Made by a program: the position numbers and the translations under genes
Assembly (NCBI GenBank): GCA_020634555.1
Contig: JACKBK010000014.1
Location: forward strand, 12,727-76,726
DNA: 64,000 bases
Source of the DNA: Caldilineae bacterium
GTDB lineage: Bacteria; Chloroflexota; Anaerolineae; JAAEKA01
Direction of reading: 5' to 3'
In this document: in pieces, positions 26,379 through 34,006 of the stretch
Layout: every line of letters starts with the position of its first letter
Position numbering within the stretch: the stretch's first letter is position 1
Notes under the pieces: model-generated
What the model was told of the DNA's origin: nothing
The model's database searches: none
Seen by the model: the letters and a program-made list of their open reading frames with translations, nothing else

Positions 26379-27446
26379 ATGGCTCAATCGAAATCATTCT
26401 GGAAACGGTTTGTTGACAGCCAGATCTTCTGGCCGCTGGTCGCTCTTGGGCTGATCATGCTGTTCAACGCCTTCTTCACGCCAAACTTCTTCAAGCTGGA
26501 GATCAAGGACGGCCACCTGTTCGGCTCGCTGATCGACATCATCAACCGCGGCGCGCCGCTGATGATCCTGGCCATCGGCATGACCATGGTGATCGCCACA
26601 GAAGGGGTCGATCTGTCGGTCGGCGCGGTGGTCGCCATCAGCGCTGCCGTGGCGACGGTGCTGATCAACCCCGCGCTGGGGCAACAGTTGATCGCCAGCG
26701 ACAAGCTGGTAGAGAACGTCACGGCAACACCGCTGCCGGTAGTCATCCTGGCCGCGTTGCTGGTGTCGGCGCTGTGCGGTCTGTGGAACGGCCTGCTGGT
26801 GTCGCGCGGCAACATCCAGCCCATGGTGGCGACGCTGGTGCTGATGGTTGCCGGCCGCGGCATCGCCCAGCTTATCACCGGCGGCCAGATCATCACCGTG
26901 TATTTCACGCCCTATTTCTTCATCGGCAACGGCTATCTCGCCGGCGTACCGTTCACGCTGTTCCTGGTGGCCGTGGTGGGCATTTTCACCTGGCTGTTGA
27001 CCCGCAAGACCGCGGTCGGCATGTTCGTCGAGTCGGTGGGCATCAACGTCAAGTCCAGCTTCTACAGCGGCGTCAACGAGAAGAACATCAAGCTGCTGGT
27101 CTACGTGATCTCCGGCGTCTGCGCCGGCATCGCCGGGCTGATTGTCAGCTCCAACGTCAAGAGCGCCGATGCCAACAACGCAGGGCTGGGCTTCGAACTG
27201 GACGCTATTCTGGCGGTGGTGATCGGCGGCACGCTGATGACCGGTGGGCGCTTCTCGCTGGCTGCCAGCGTCATCGGCGCCCTGGTCATCCAGAGCATGA
27301 CCACGACCATGTATGCCATCGGCGTGCCAGCCATGGCCGCCCAGGCCGTGAAAGCGGTAGTGGTGATGGTAGTGATCCTGCTGTACTCGGAGCAGTTCCG
27401 TAACGTGGCCAACCGCGTCTTTACACGGAAAGAGGTTCGATCATGA
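26379..27446 (+). CDS. ytfT: Sugar ABC transporter permease (YtfT-like)
   Basis: A 355-residue CUT2 permease (RbsC family) with about ten membrane segments; TEGVDLSVGAVVAISAAVAT and the conserved G-rich VIGGTLMTGGR segment are typical. It starts 2 nt after the ATPase stop codon, and its end overlaps the next permease by 4 nt (ATGA). Confidence 0.93.
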   Translation: MAQSKSFWKRFVDSQIFWPLVALGLIMLFNAFFTPNFFKLEIKDGHLFGSLIDIINRGAPLMILAIGMTMVIATEGVDLSVGAVVAISAAVATVLINPALGQQLIASDKLVENVTATPLPVVILAALLVSALCGLWNGLLVSRGNIQPMVATLVLMVAGRGIAQLITGGQIITVYFTPYFFIGNGYLAGVPFTLFLVAVVGIFTWLLTRKTAVGMFVESVGINVKSSFYSGVNEKNIKLLVYVISGVCAGIAGLIVSSNVKSADANNAGLGFELDAILAVVIGGTLMTGGRFSLAASVIGALVIQSMTTTMYAIGVPAMAAQAVKAVVVMVVILLYSEQFRNVANRVFTRKEVRS

Positions 27447-28492
27447 GCCGTTCGTTCAAGATCGATCGCAAATATGTGCCCATGCTGGCCACCATTTGCC
27501 TGTTCGTCGCCGGTTACGTCATCGGCGCGATCCAGTACCCCGGCATGGCGCGACCGCAGACGTTCTTCAACCTGTTCATCGACAACGCGTTTCTGCTGAT
27601 CGCGTCCACCGGTCTGACCCTGGTGATCCTGTCGGGCGGCATCGACCTCTCCGTGGGCGCGGTGATCGCTCTGACCAGCGTGGCCGCCGCGTATCTGATG
27701 GAACACACCGGGCTGAGTTCGCTGATCGTGATTCCCCTGATGCTGTTGATGGGTGCGGCCTTCGGCGCGCTGATGGGCGGCATCATCCACGTCTTCAAGG
27801 TTCAGCCGTTCATCGTGACCCTGGCCGGGATGTTCTTTGCCCGCGGCATGGCGTTCTTCATCAGCCTGGACGCCATCACCATCACCGACCCGTTCTACCG
27901 CACGCTGTCGCTGGCCCGTATTCACCTGATCGGCAAGTCGTTCGTCTCAGTACACGTGATCATTGCGTTCGTCGTACTGGCAGTCTTCATGTACCTGGCG
28001 CACCTGACGCACTTTGGACGGACGGTGTACGCCATGGGCGGCAACGAGCAGTCGGCGCGCCTGATGGGTCTGGCGGTGGGACGCACCAAGGTGCTGGTGT
28101 ACACGCTGGGCGGCTTCTGCTCGGCGCTGGCAGGGCTAGTGTTCAGCAACAACCTGCTGTCAGGCCACGGACTCTACGCCAACGGCCTCGAAATGGAAGC
28201 CATCGCCGCGGTGATCATCGGCGGCACCCTGCTGACCGGCGGCGTCGGCTATGTCTTCGGCACTATGTTTGGCGTGCTGGTCAACGGCCTGATCCAGGTG
28301 TTGATCATCTTCAACGGCGAGCTGAGCTCCTGGTGGACGCGCATCGTCATCGGCTTGCTGACGCTGGTCTTCATCCTGGTCCAGAGCACCTTTGCCTCCA
28401 TGCGCCGTCGGCAGGCCAGCATCAAGCCGGCCCGCAAGCGTCCGGCTGCTGCCTCCGATGGACTGGCAGCGCCTGACACCCCACCCAGTTGA
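27443..28492 (+). CDS. yjfF: Sugar ABC transporter permease (YjfF-like)
   Basis: A 349-residue second CUT2 permease. SGGIDLSVGAVIALTSVAAA and VIIGGTLLTGGVG match the family; the C-terminal tail is basic (RRRQASIKPARKRP). Two different permeases after a YtfR-type ATPase is the YtfQRT-YjfF arrangement, which supports a heterodimeric channel for furanose sugars. Confidence 0.93.
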   Translation: MSRSFKIDRKYVPMLATICLFVAGYVIGAIQYPGMARPQTFFNLFIDNAFLLIASTGLTLVILSGGIDLSVGAVIALTSVAAAYLMEHTGLSSLIVIPLMLLMGAAFGALMGGIIHVFKVQPFIVTLAGMFFARGMAFFISLDAITITDPFYRTLSLARIHLIGKSFVSVHVIIAFVVLAVFMYLAHLTHFGRTVYAMGGNEQSARLMGLAVGRTKVLVYTLGGFCSALAGLVFSNNLLSGHGLYANGLEMEAIAAVIIGGTLLTGGVGYVFGTMFGVLVNGLIQVLIIFNGELSSWWTRIVIGLLTLVFILVQSTFASMRRRQASIKPARKRPAAASDGLAAPDTPPS

Positions 28493-28534
28493 TCGCATCC
28501 CCGCAGGCTCTTCGCCTGTCGGTCTCCTCCTTAG

Positions 28535-28578
28535 CACAAAGCCCCTTCATTCCTGGCGACCAGGCAAGGGGCTTTGTG
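28535..28578 (+). terminator. Stem-loop terminator at the end of the YtfQRT-YjfF operon
   Basis: CACAAAGCCCCTT and AAGGGGCTTTGTG form a 13-bp stem 43 bp after the yjfF stop, with an inner CCTGG/CCAGG hairpin. It lies between convergent genes. The T-run is weak. The remainder of 28579-28763 shows no feature I can support. Confidence 0.7.
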
Positions 28579-28763
28579 TACGTTGAAACAAAAACAGGTT
28601 CGTTCCTCCCATTGTCAACGACTTGCTGGCTCACCATCCCTGTGTATGCCTGTTCATCGTTGGCCCAACGCGCGGTGGGAAGTCCCGAACCGTTCCTTGC
28701 ATCTGTGGGATAGGGCCTTGTTCCCGTTCTGGAAACGCCCCCAAAGGCGGATCGCTGGCTTCG

Positions 28764-29300
28764 TCACACCCGCAGCAGCGCCAGCGCCATGGCGGTCGCC
28801 CAGGACAACACCTTGAACTCGCCGGCCTTCAGCGCCGTTTCCACCTCGTCGCGGCTGAGCAGCAACAGTTCCATCTCCTCCAGGTCGTCGGCGTCGGGCT
28901 CGGCTACGCGACGCGCGACGCGCGCCAGGTACAGGTAGCCGGTAGCGATGCCGCGGTTGCCGCCCACTACGTAGTGGCCGAGGTCGATCCAATCGTCCGC
29001 GGCGTAGCCGGTCTCCTCCAGCAGCTCGCGCCGGGCAGCCGCTAGCGGGTCCTCGCCCGGCTCCAGATACCCGCCCACCGGCGCGAAGGACGTGCCGTCG
29101 ATGCCGTATTTGTTCTGGCGAAAGACGAGGAACCGGCCGTCGCTGTCCATCGCGGCCACGTTGACGTAGTCCGGCGTGATGATCCACGGCCAGTCGGGAA
29201 TGACCCGGCCATCGGGCAGTTCTACGGCGTGTTCCTCGACGGCGAGATACTTGCTGTGGTTCAGAATGGTGCGGCGCGAGAGGGTTTTCCAGGGTTGCAT
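28764..29300 (-). CDS. Nudix hydrolase, ADP-sugar pyrophosphatase type
   Basis: A 178-residue cytoplasmic pyrophosphohydrolase. The complete Nudix box runs from G77 to Y99 with E83, R91, E92, E95 and E96 in place (GEDPLAAARRELLEETG). N-terminal ILNHSKYLAVEEHAVELPDG resembles ADP-ribose/ADP-sugar pyrophosphatases. It stands alone between two operons and appears to be a housekeeping gene. The substrate is not determined by the sequence. Confidence 0.9.
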   Translation of the reverse strand: MQPWKTLSRRTILNHSKYLAVEEHAVELPDGRVIPDWPWIITPDYVNVAAMDSDGRFLVFRQNKYGIDGTSFAPVGGYLEPGEDPLAAARRELLEETGYAADDWIDLGHYVVGGNRGIATGYLYLARVARRVAEPDADDLEEMELLLLSRDEVETALKAGEFKVLSWATAMALALLRV

Positions 29301-29309
29301 AGCCCCGCC

Positions 29310-29318
29310 ATTGTAGCA
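29310..29318 (-). promoter_or_regulatory. Extended -10 promoter candidate giving a nearly leaderless Nudix mRNA
   Basis: TGCTACAAT on the minus strand (TG extension plus TACAAT) lies so close to the ATG at 29300 that initiation about 7 nt downstream would leave only a few untranslated bases. No good -35 is present. Confidence 0.4.
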
Positions 29319-29353
29319 CAGGTTGCGCCGGTGAGCATCAGTAGAAAAGGAAA

Positions 29354-30856
29354 CTATAACGGATCGACCAGCCTGTCGTACAACTCCTGCTGGCGGGCAA
29401 TCGCGCGCCGGTAGATCTCGTGGCGCTGCATGTCCGGCTGGGCGGTGGCGCCAAGAAAATCGGGCGCCTGGTCGATGCCAGGCAGCGCGCTGATGGTCTC
29501 CAACGCCAGCAACGCCGCGCCGCGCGCCGATGCCTCCGGCGCCGCCGACAGCGTCAACGGCCGGCCCAACGCGTCGGCGACGACTTGCAGCCAGGCGGGC
29601 GAACTGGCCAGCGCGCCGCCGCTGACCACGATCTGCGGCTGGCCGGGCAGTAAGGCGCGCAGGTCGTCGTACACCAGAGCGATGCGATACGCCACCGCCT
29701 CCAGGCTGGCGCGCACGATGTCAGCCGGGCGCGTCGCCAGCGTGAGGCCATGGATGGTAGCGCGGGCGTGGCCGGCCCAGCCCGGCGCCCGCTCGCCGGA
29801 CAGGAACGGCAACACCGTCAACCCGTGGCCGTCAGGCTCGCCCTGCGCCAGGATTGCTTCCAATTCCTCGGACGCGGGCAGTTGCAGCGACTGGTTCAGC
29901 CAGGCATAGACGCTGCCGCCTTCGGTCAGCGCACCGCCGGGCAACGACCGCCGTTCGTCCACCCGGTAGCACCACAGGCCGGCCGGCAGCCGCTCCACCG
30001 AGTCGCCGGTCACCGCCCGCAGCGCTGTCGAGGTGCCCATGGTCAGCGCGATGCGGCCGGGCGACACGCACCCGCTGCCCAGATTGGCCGCCGCGCCGTC
30101 GCCGATCAGCGGAAACCAGCGCGCGTTGTTGAGAGCCGGCCAGCGCCGGACGACCTCCGGCAACAACCCGTCCCGCGGCGATGAAAACTTCACCAGCCGC
30201 GGCAGCTTGTCCGGGCGCAGCCTCAGCGCCGCCAACAGTTCCTCGTCCCAGCCAAGAGTCTGGCGGTCCAGCAGGCCGCTCCACGAGGCCACGGAGTGGC
30301 TGGTGCCGCCCTGTCCAAACAATGCTGTCTCCAGATACTCGCCCAGCGACACCCAGCGCGCGGCGCGGCCGAACAGCTTCGGTCGCTCCCGCTGCAACCA
30401 GTGAAGCTGCACCGCCCCGTAGCTGGGATGGAAACGAACACCGGTGCGTTGGTGGCAGCGTTCCTCGTCCAGCGTCTGCTTCAGCAGTTCAGCATCGGCT
30501 GCGGCGCGCGTGTCGGCGTAGGTGAACAGCGGCGTCACCGGCCGCCCGTCCCGGTCCACGCCCAGCAGGTTGCCAACGAACGAACAGCCCGCCACCGCAG
30601 CGATGTCATCGGCCAGCGCACCGGCGCGGTCCAGGGTTTCGTCAATGCACTGACAGGTCAGACGCACCAGTTCATCCGCGTCGGCCACAGCCGCGCCGGA
30701 CGAGTCGGTCTGTAACTGGTGGCCGCGGCGCGCCTCCACACCACTGACCGCCCGACCCAGCCGGTCATACAGCGCGGCGCGCACCGACGAACTGCCGATG
30801 TCCAGCGCCAGCACCAGCGGCGATTCTGCATGTTGCGGGGAAACGATGGCTTTCAT
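29354..30856 (-). CDS. FGGY-family carbohydrate kinase, gluconokinase-like
   Basis: A 500-residue sugar kinase with two actin-like domains. N-terminal ALDIGSSSVRAALYDRLGR is the phosphate-1 loop; IGDGAAANLGSGCV and ALTMGTSTALRAV mark the second domain; VSGGALASSPAWLQVVADALG is the adenosine loop. The short GSSSVRA N-terminus and GLWCYRVDE resemble gluconate kinases of this family rather than xylulokinases. It ends the hexuronate gene run, next to a LarA-family epimerase, so D-gluconate produced from D-mannonate is a plausible substrate. The ATG at 30856 has a weak ribosome site; a TTG 24 nt upstream is the alternative. Confidence 0.85.
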   Translation of the reverse strand: MKAIVSPQHAESPLVLALDIGSSSVRAALYDRLGRAVSGVEARRGHQLQTDSSGAAVADADELVRLTCQCIDETLDRAGALADDIAAVAGCSFVGNLLGVDRDGRPVTPLFTYADTRAAADAELLKQTLDEERCHQRTGVRFHPSYGAVQLHWLQRERPKLFGRAARWVSLGEYLETALFGQGGTSHSVASWSGLLDRQTLGWDEELLAALRLRPDKLPRLVKFSSPRDGLLPEVVRRWPALNNARWFPLIGDGAAANLGSGCVSPGRIALTMGTSTALRAVTGDSVERLPAGLWCYRVDERRSLPGGALTEGGSVYAWLNQSLQLPASEELEAILAQGEPDGHGLTVLPFLSGERAPGWAGHARATIHGLTLATRPADIVRASLEAVAYRIALVYDDLRALLPGQPQIVVSGGALASSPAWLQVVADALGRPLTLSAAPEASARGAALLALETISALPGIDQAPDFLGATAQPDMQRHEIYRRAIARQQELYDRLVDPL

Positions 30857-30867
30857 TGCGATAGCCG

Positions 30868-30906
30868 GAAAGGAAACCAAGGAAAGGAGGGAAAGGAGGG
30901 AAAACC
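30868..30906. repeat. GGAAAGGAG nonad-type repeat (5' side of FGGY kinase)
   Basis: Tandem purine-rich 9-base units (GGAAAGGAG repeated) immediately upstream of the kinase start and adjoining a heptad array. It resembles the nonad element at 33914-34006 but has no inverted partner. Confidence 0.6.
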
Positions 30907-30941
30907 GATCACCGTTTACCGATCACTGATCACCGATCACT
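30907..30941. repeat. Heptad array, five units, overlapping the larA stop codon
   Basis: GATCACC, GTTTACC, GATCACT, GATCACC, GATCACT in strict 7-base phase. The larA stop codon (30937-30939) lies inside the last unit. Confidence 0.8.
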
Positions 30942-32196
30942 TTCCGCCCAGCCGGTACAACATCTCGCCCGCGTGCGGCACCAGCAGCACACCCTCGTCC
31001 TCGCGGCTGGCGAACTGTGCCGGATCGATGGATGCCGGGTCGCGGTAGCCCAGGTTGACCAACTCACAGCGCTCGCGCGGGATGCCGGTGGCCAGCGTCA
31101 CCTGGATGCGCGGGCTTTCGATGGCCGTCGCCGCGTCGTATTCGCCGATGCCGCGCAGGTGGGTGGAGTGCGCCAGCACGCCCCACGGGTAGTCCTTGAA
31201 CCGGTCCCACTGCTTGACGAAGTAGTCGCGCACGTGGTAGCCCACGGCGTCGATGATCGCGCCGTGGGTGTAGCTGATCTCGTCGATGTGCGGTGCGTAG
31301 ATGATCACCTCGCCGCCGTCGGCCACCACCGGCTCCAGCTTGTACATCCCCTTGGCTGCGGTCCAGATGTCGTCGTACATGTGCGGCATCACCGACAGCA
31401 CCTGGCGATACGGCTTGTCCGAGTAGATGACGTGGACCTTGGCCGACAGGGCCGACGCGGCTTCCCAGGCTTCCCCGGGCGTGCCGACGTACAAGCCGGC
31501 CAGTTCGTTTTCCTTGACCACCGGGCTGACGCACAGCTTGGGCACGTCGATCATGCCGGCCGCACGGTCGATGACCGCCCGCACCGGTGTGTAGCCGGCG
31601 CCGATGATCTCGTAGCTGGTGATCAGCGCGCCCAGCCAGTGGGTGAAGTTGATCACCTCCGGCCCGCTGATGCCGGGGAAGAAGTACTTGTTGCCGCCGG
31701 AGAAGCCGACCACCTCGTGGGGGAACACCGGCCCACAGACCAGCAGCAGATCGTAGTCGAACACCAGCTTGTTTACCGTCACCGGCACATCCATGCTCAA
31801 CAGGCCGTTGCTGAGATGCTCGATCTCCGCCGCTGGGATGACGCCCGCTGTGTGGAAGGTCTCGGGCAGCTCCCAGTGGTGATTGAAGAAGTTGACGTTG
31901 GCGTAGCGGCCGCGCATCTCCTCGACGCTGACACCGAGCCGCCGCGCGATGGCGTCCTCGGGCATGGGCTGGTGGGTGCCCAGCGCAATCAGCACATCCA
32001 GCGCGGCGACGCGCGGCGTGAGCAGTTCGTGCAACTCCCGAAACAGCAGGTCGATAGGGCCGCTGCGCGTGCCGTCGGGGATAATCACCAGCACGCGCTG
32101 GCCGTCCAGTGGCTGGGCGGCCAGCGAATCGGCCAGAACGGTGTGTACTTCGGTCTCCAGCAGAGTCCGGTCGGTGTAGCCTTTTCCTGTGACCAT
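30937..32196 (-). CDS. larA: LarA-family nickel-dependent hydroxy-acid/sugar-acid epimerase
   Basis: A 419-residue member of the lactate racemase (LarA, DUF2088) family. All key residues of L. plantarum LarA have counterparts: D41 (PDGTR), H75 (ALGTHQP), H160, K170 (FPHEVVGFSGGNK) and H186 (FTHW); the His-Lys spacing of 10 and Lys-His spacing of 16 equal those of LarA. It should carry the nickel-pincer cofactor, although no larB/C/E genes are in the window. Members epimerise C2 of several 2-hydroxy acids, and sugar-acid epimerases are known in the family. Placed between the FGGY kinase and the UxuB-like SDR, mannonate/gluconate epimerisation is a good hypothesis. The ATG at 32196 has CGGAG upstream. 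Confidence 0.88.
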   Translation of the reverse strand: MVTGKGYTDRTLLETEVHTVLADSLAAQPLDGQRVLVIIPDGTRSGPIDLLFRELHELLTPRVAALDVLIALGTHQPMPEDAIARRLGVSVEEMRGRYANVNFFNHHWELPETFHTAGVIPAAEIEHLSNGLLSMDVPVTVNKLVFDYDLLLVCGPVFPHEVVGFSGGNKYFFPGISGPEVINFTHWLGALITSYEIIGAGYTPVRAVIDRAAGMIDVPKLCVSPVVKENELAGLYVGTPGEAWEAASALSAKVHVIYSDKPYRQVLSVMPHMYDDIWTAAKGMYKLEPVVADGGEVIIYAPHIDEISYTHGAIIDAVGYHVRDYFVKQWDRFKDYPWGVLAHSTHLRGIGEYDAATAIESPRIQVTLATGIPRERCELVNLGYRDPASIDPAQFASREDEGVLLVPHAGEMLYRLGGK

Positions 32197-32214
32197 GGGG
32201 TTGCTCCGGTTCAA

Positions 32215-32568
32215 CTACTCATTAACCGGGGCAGTCTCGTAGGACTCCCTGGCTTCGTTGATTCGCAATCGCAGCCGTTCAACCAACTCGGGGTCCAGAT
32301 CCGGCTCCGGCTCGACTTGCTCCCGCTCATCCATCGCCCGCTGGACCTCTTCCGGCGATGCCGTACCAAGCTCGGCCAGCAGTGCCTGCCATGCTTCGCG
32401 TTGTTGACGAACGTATTCAGGCGGAGTAGCGGTTATGAAATAGTCCGCAGTAACTTGGCGCGTCAGTGCGTAAACCAGGAATTGGTTTAGCGACACCTGT
32501 TCGCGCCGCGCCTGTTCTTCGAGTAGCTTGTGCAGGGAGTCAGGTAACCGAAGAGTAAATCGGGTCAT
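32215..32568 (-). CDS. Ribbon-helix-helix (HicB/Arc-type) antitoxin-like protein
   Basis: A 117-residue protein. The N-terminal ribbon-helix-helix MTRFTLRLPDSLHKLLEEQA then QVSLNQFLVYALTRQ is the DNA-binding fold of Arc/HicB antitoxins; the C-terminal half is acidic and helical. GAGGAG precedes the ATG. It lies 24 bp after the remains of a PIN-domain gene, the usual partner in this arrangement, so the antitoxin seems to have outlived its toxin. The stop codon abuts the larA region. Confidence 0.85.
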   Translation of the reverse strand: MTRFTLRLPDSLHKLLEEQARREQVSLNQFLVYALTRQVTADYFITATPPEYVRQQREAWQALLAELGTASPEEVQRAMDEREQVEPEPDLDPELVERLRLRINEARESYETAPVNE

Positions 32569-32592
32569 TGCACTCCTCGACTGTTATATGGA

Positions 32593-33004
32593 TCACCGCA
32601 ACCGGGCAAGGAACTCAGCAGGTGTCATCACCGCCATTCCGAGAGACCAGTTGCGCCAGACGAAATCGCTTCTGATTCTCAGGTGACCAGGGTGCATTGG
32701 CGTTCACTCGCGCAATCGATAACGAAATCGTCACCGGGATCTGGAGAAGCCGGACGCCACGTAAAGAAGATTTCAACCACAACGGCTTGCCTAAACATTG
32801 AAATCAGCATCGGACGTATGATTATCAATTCGGTCATTTCCAAGCGAGACGAGCTAGAACATCCCTGTACTCGTAATGCCAGCGAAGCTGAGACACAAGG
32901 TTCAAATTCGCCGCCGCCATCCATGCTTCAATGACTAACCGGCTCGCGCCACCTTGCTTGGTCAATCCCTCGAAAACGACGTTGGTATCGATCACCGCGC
33001 GCAT
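32593..33004 (-). pseudogene. PIN-domain toxin, frameshifted
   Basis: The ATG at 33004 opens MRAVIDTNVVFEGLTKQGGA, a typical PIN start with its first catalytic Asp, and runs 56 codons to a TGA after YEYRDVLARLAWK. A second frame then continues the domain (VVVEIFFTWRPASPDPGDDF followed by VIDCA, the conserved second half). A third frame gives the usual C-terminus MAVMTPAEFLARLR and stop at 32593. Total span fits one PIN protein of about 137 residues, so at least two or three frameshifts have broken the gene (or the read is faulty). Confidence 0.85.
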
Positions 33005-33051
33005 GACGTCATTATAGCACCGAATACGGTGTCAAGCAAGAGTAAATTCAC

Positions 33052-33894
33052 CTACACGCCGCTGAAGGCCGAGAACCCGCCGTCCACAGGAACCACGATG
33101 CCGGTGACAAACGAGGCCATCGGCGACAGCAGCCACAGCATCGCGCCCAGCAGATCGATGGGATCACCGAACCGCCCCATCGGCGTGTGGTCGAGGATGG
33201 TCTGCCCGCGCGCTGTGAGCTTGCCAGTCTCGCGATCGGTGAGCAGGAAACGGTTCTGCTCGGTGAGGAAGAAGCCCGGCGCCAGCGCGTTGACGCGAAT
33301 GTAGGGCGAGTACTCCTGCGCCATGTGGACCGCCAGCCACTGGGTGAAGTTGCTGACGCCGGCCTTGGCCGCCGAGTAGGCAGGGATGCGCGTCAACGGC
33401 CGGAAGGCGTTCATGGACGAGATATTGAGAATCACACCGTCGTTCTGCTCGGCCATGGTCTTGCCAAACACCTGGCTGGGCAGGATCGTGCCCAGGATGT
33501 TGAGGTCGAACACGAAGCGCAGTGCGTCGGTGGGCAGGTCGAAGAAGGGAAGGTCGGCGCCGGTGGTGGCCTGCGGCTTGTTGCCGCCCGCGCCGTTGAT
33601 CAGCCCGTCGATGCTGCCAAACTCGCTGCGTATCCTCTCCTCAGCCTGGCGCAGGGTGTCGGGCTGCAACACATCGCCGTAGACGATCATGGCGCGTGCG
33701 GTGACATCCTCCATCATCTCGATGCGGTGAACAACCTGCTCTGCTAGCCGGGTGTCGCGGTCCAGGATCGCCACGTTGGCGTTACAGCCGACCAACGCGC
33801 AGGCCATTTCACCGCCCAGCACCCCCGCGCCGCCGGTGATGACGATGGTCTTGCCGGTCAGGTCGTAGGCTTTGGTTAGTTCTTGTAGGTCCAT
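33052..33894 (-). CDS. SDR-family D-mannonate oxidoreductase (UxuB-like)
   Basis: A 280-residue short-chain dehydrogenase. Cofactor loop TGGAGVLG (T20-G27), NGAGG (100-104), catalytic S159/S160, Y173 and K177 (YSAAK). SMNAFRPLTRIPAYSAAK and APGFFLTEQNRFLL are typical of the SDR branch assigned to fructuronate reduction (D-fructuronate + NAD(P)H to D-mannonate), non-orthologous to classical UxuB. It follows uxaE in the operon, which supports this. GGAGG lies 8 nt before the ATG at 33894; a longer upstream frame is mere readthrough of repeat DNA. Confidence 0.87.
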   Translation of the reverse strand: MDLQELTKAYDLTGKTIVITGGAGVLGGEMACALVGCNANVAILDRDTRLAEQVVHRIEMMEDVTARAMIVYGDVLQPDTLRQAEERIRSEFGSIDGLINGAGGNKPQATTGADLPFFDLPTDALRFVFDLNILGTILPSQVFGKTMAEQNDGVILNISSMNAFRPLTRIPAYSAAKAGVSNFTQWLAVHMAQEYSPYIRVNALAPGFFLTEQNRFLLTDRETGKLTARGQTILDHTPMGRFGDPIDLLGAMLWLLSPMASFVTGIVVPVDGGFSAFSGV

Positions 33895-33913
33895 GGTGTG
33901 TTTCCTCCAGAGA

Positions 33914-34006
33914 GGGAAAAAAGGGAAAGCAAGGAAAGAAGGGAAAGCAAGCAAGCTCTGGTTTCCTTCGTTTCCCTCGTTTCCTTCCTTTCCCTCATTT
34001 CCCTTC
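33914..34006. repeat. Nonad-periodic palindrome between uxaE and the SDR gene
   Basis: Left half: GGGAAAAAA, GGGAAAGCA, AGGAAAGAA, GGGAAAGCA. Right half: TTTCCTTCG, TTTCCCTCG, TTTCCTTCC, TTTCCCTCA, TTTCCCTTC. Both keep a 9-base period and are inverted to one another. The uxaE stop codon lies in the right half. Confidence 0.8.

Noticed and set aside
29354..30856. 2-keto-3-deoxygluconate kinase
   Set aside because: The protein is of the FGGY family, whereas KDG kinases belong to the PfkB/ribokinase family.
32215..33004. A complete HicAB toxin-antitoxin pair
   Set aside because: The partner shows PIN-domain, not HicA, sequence, and it is broken by several frameshifts.
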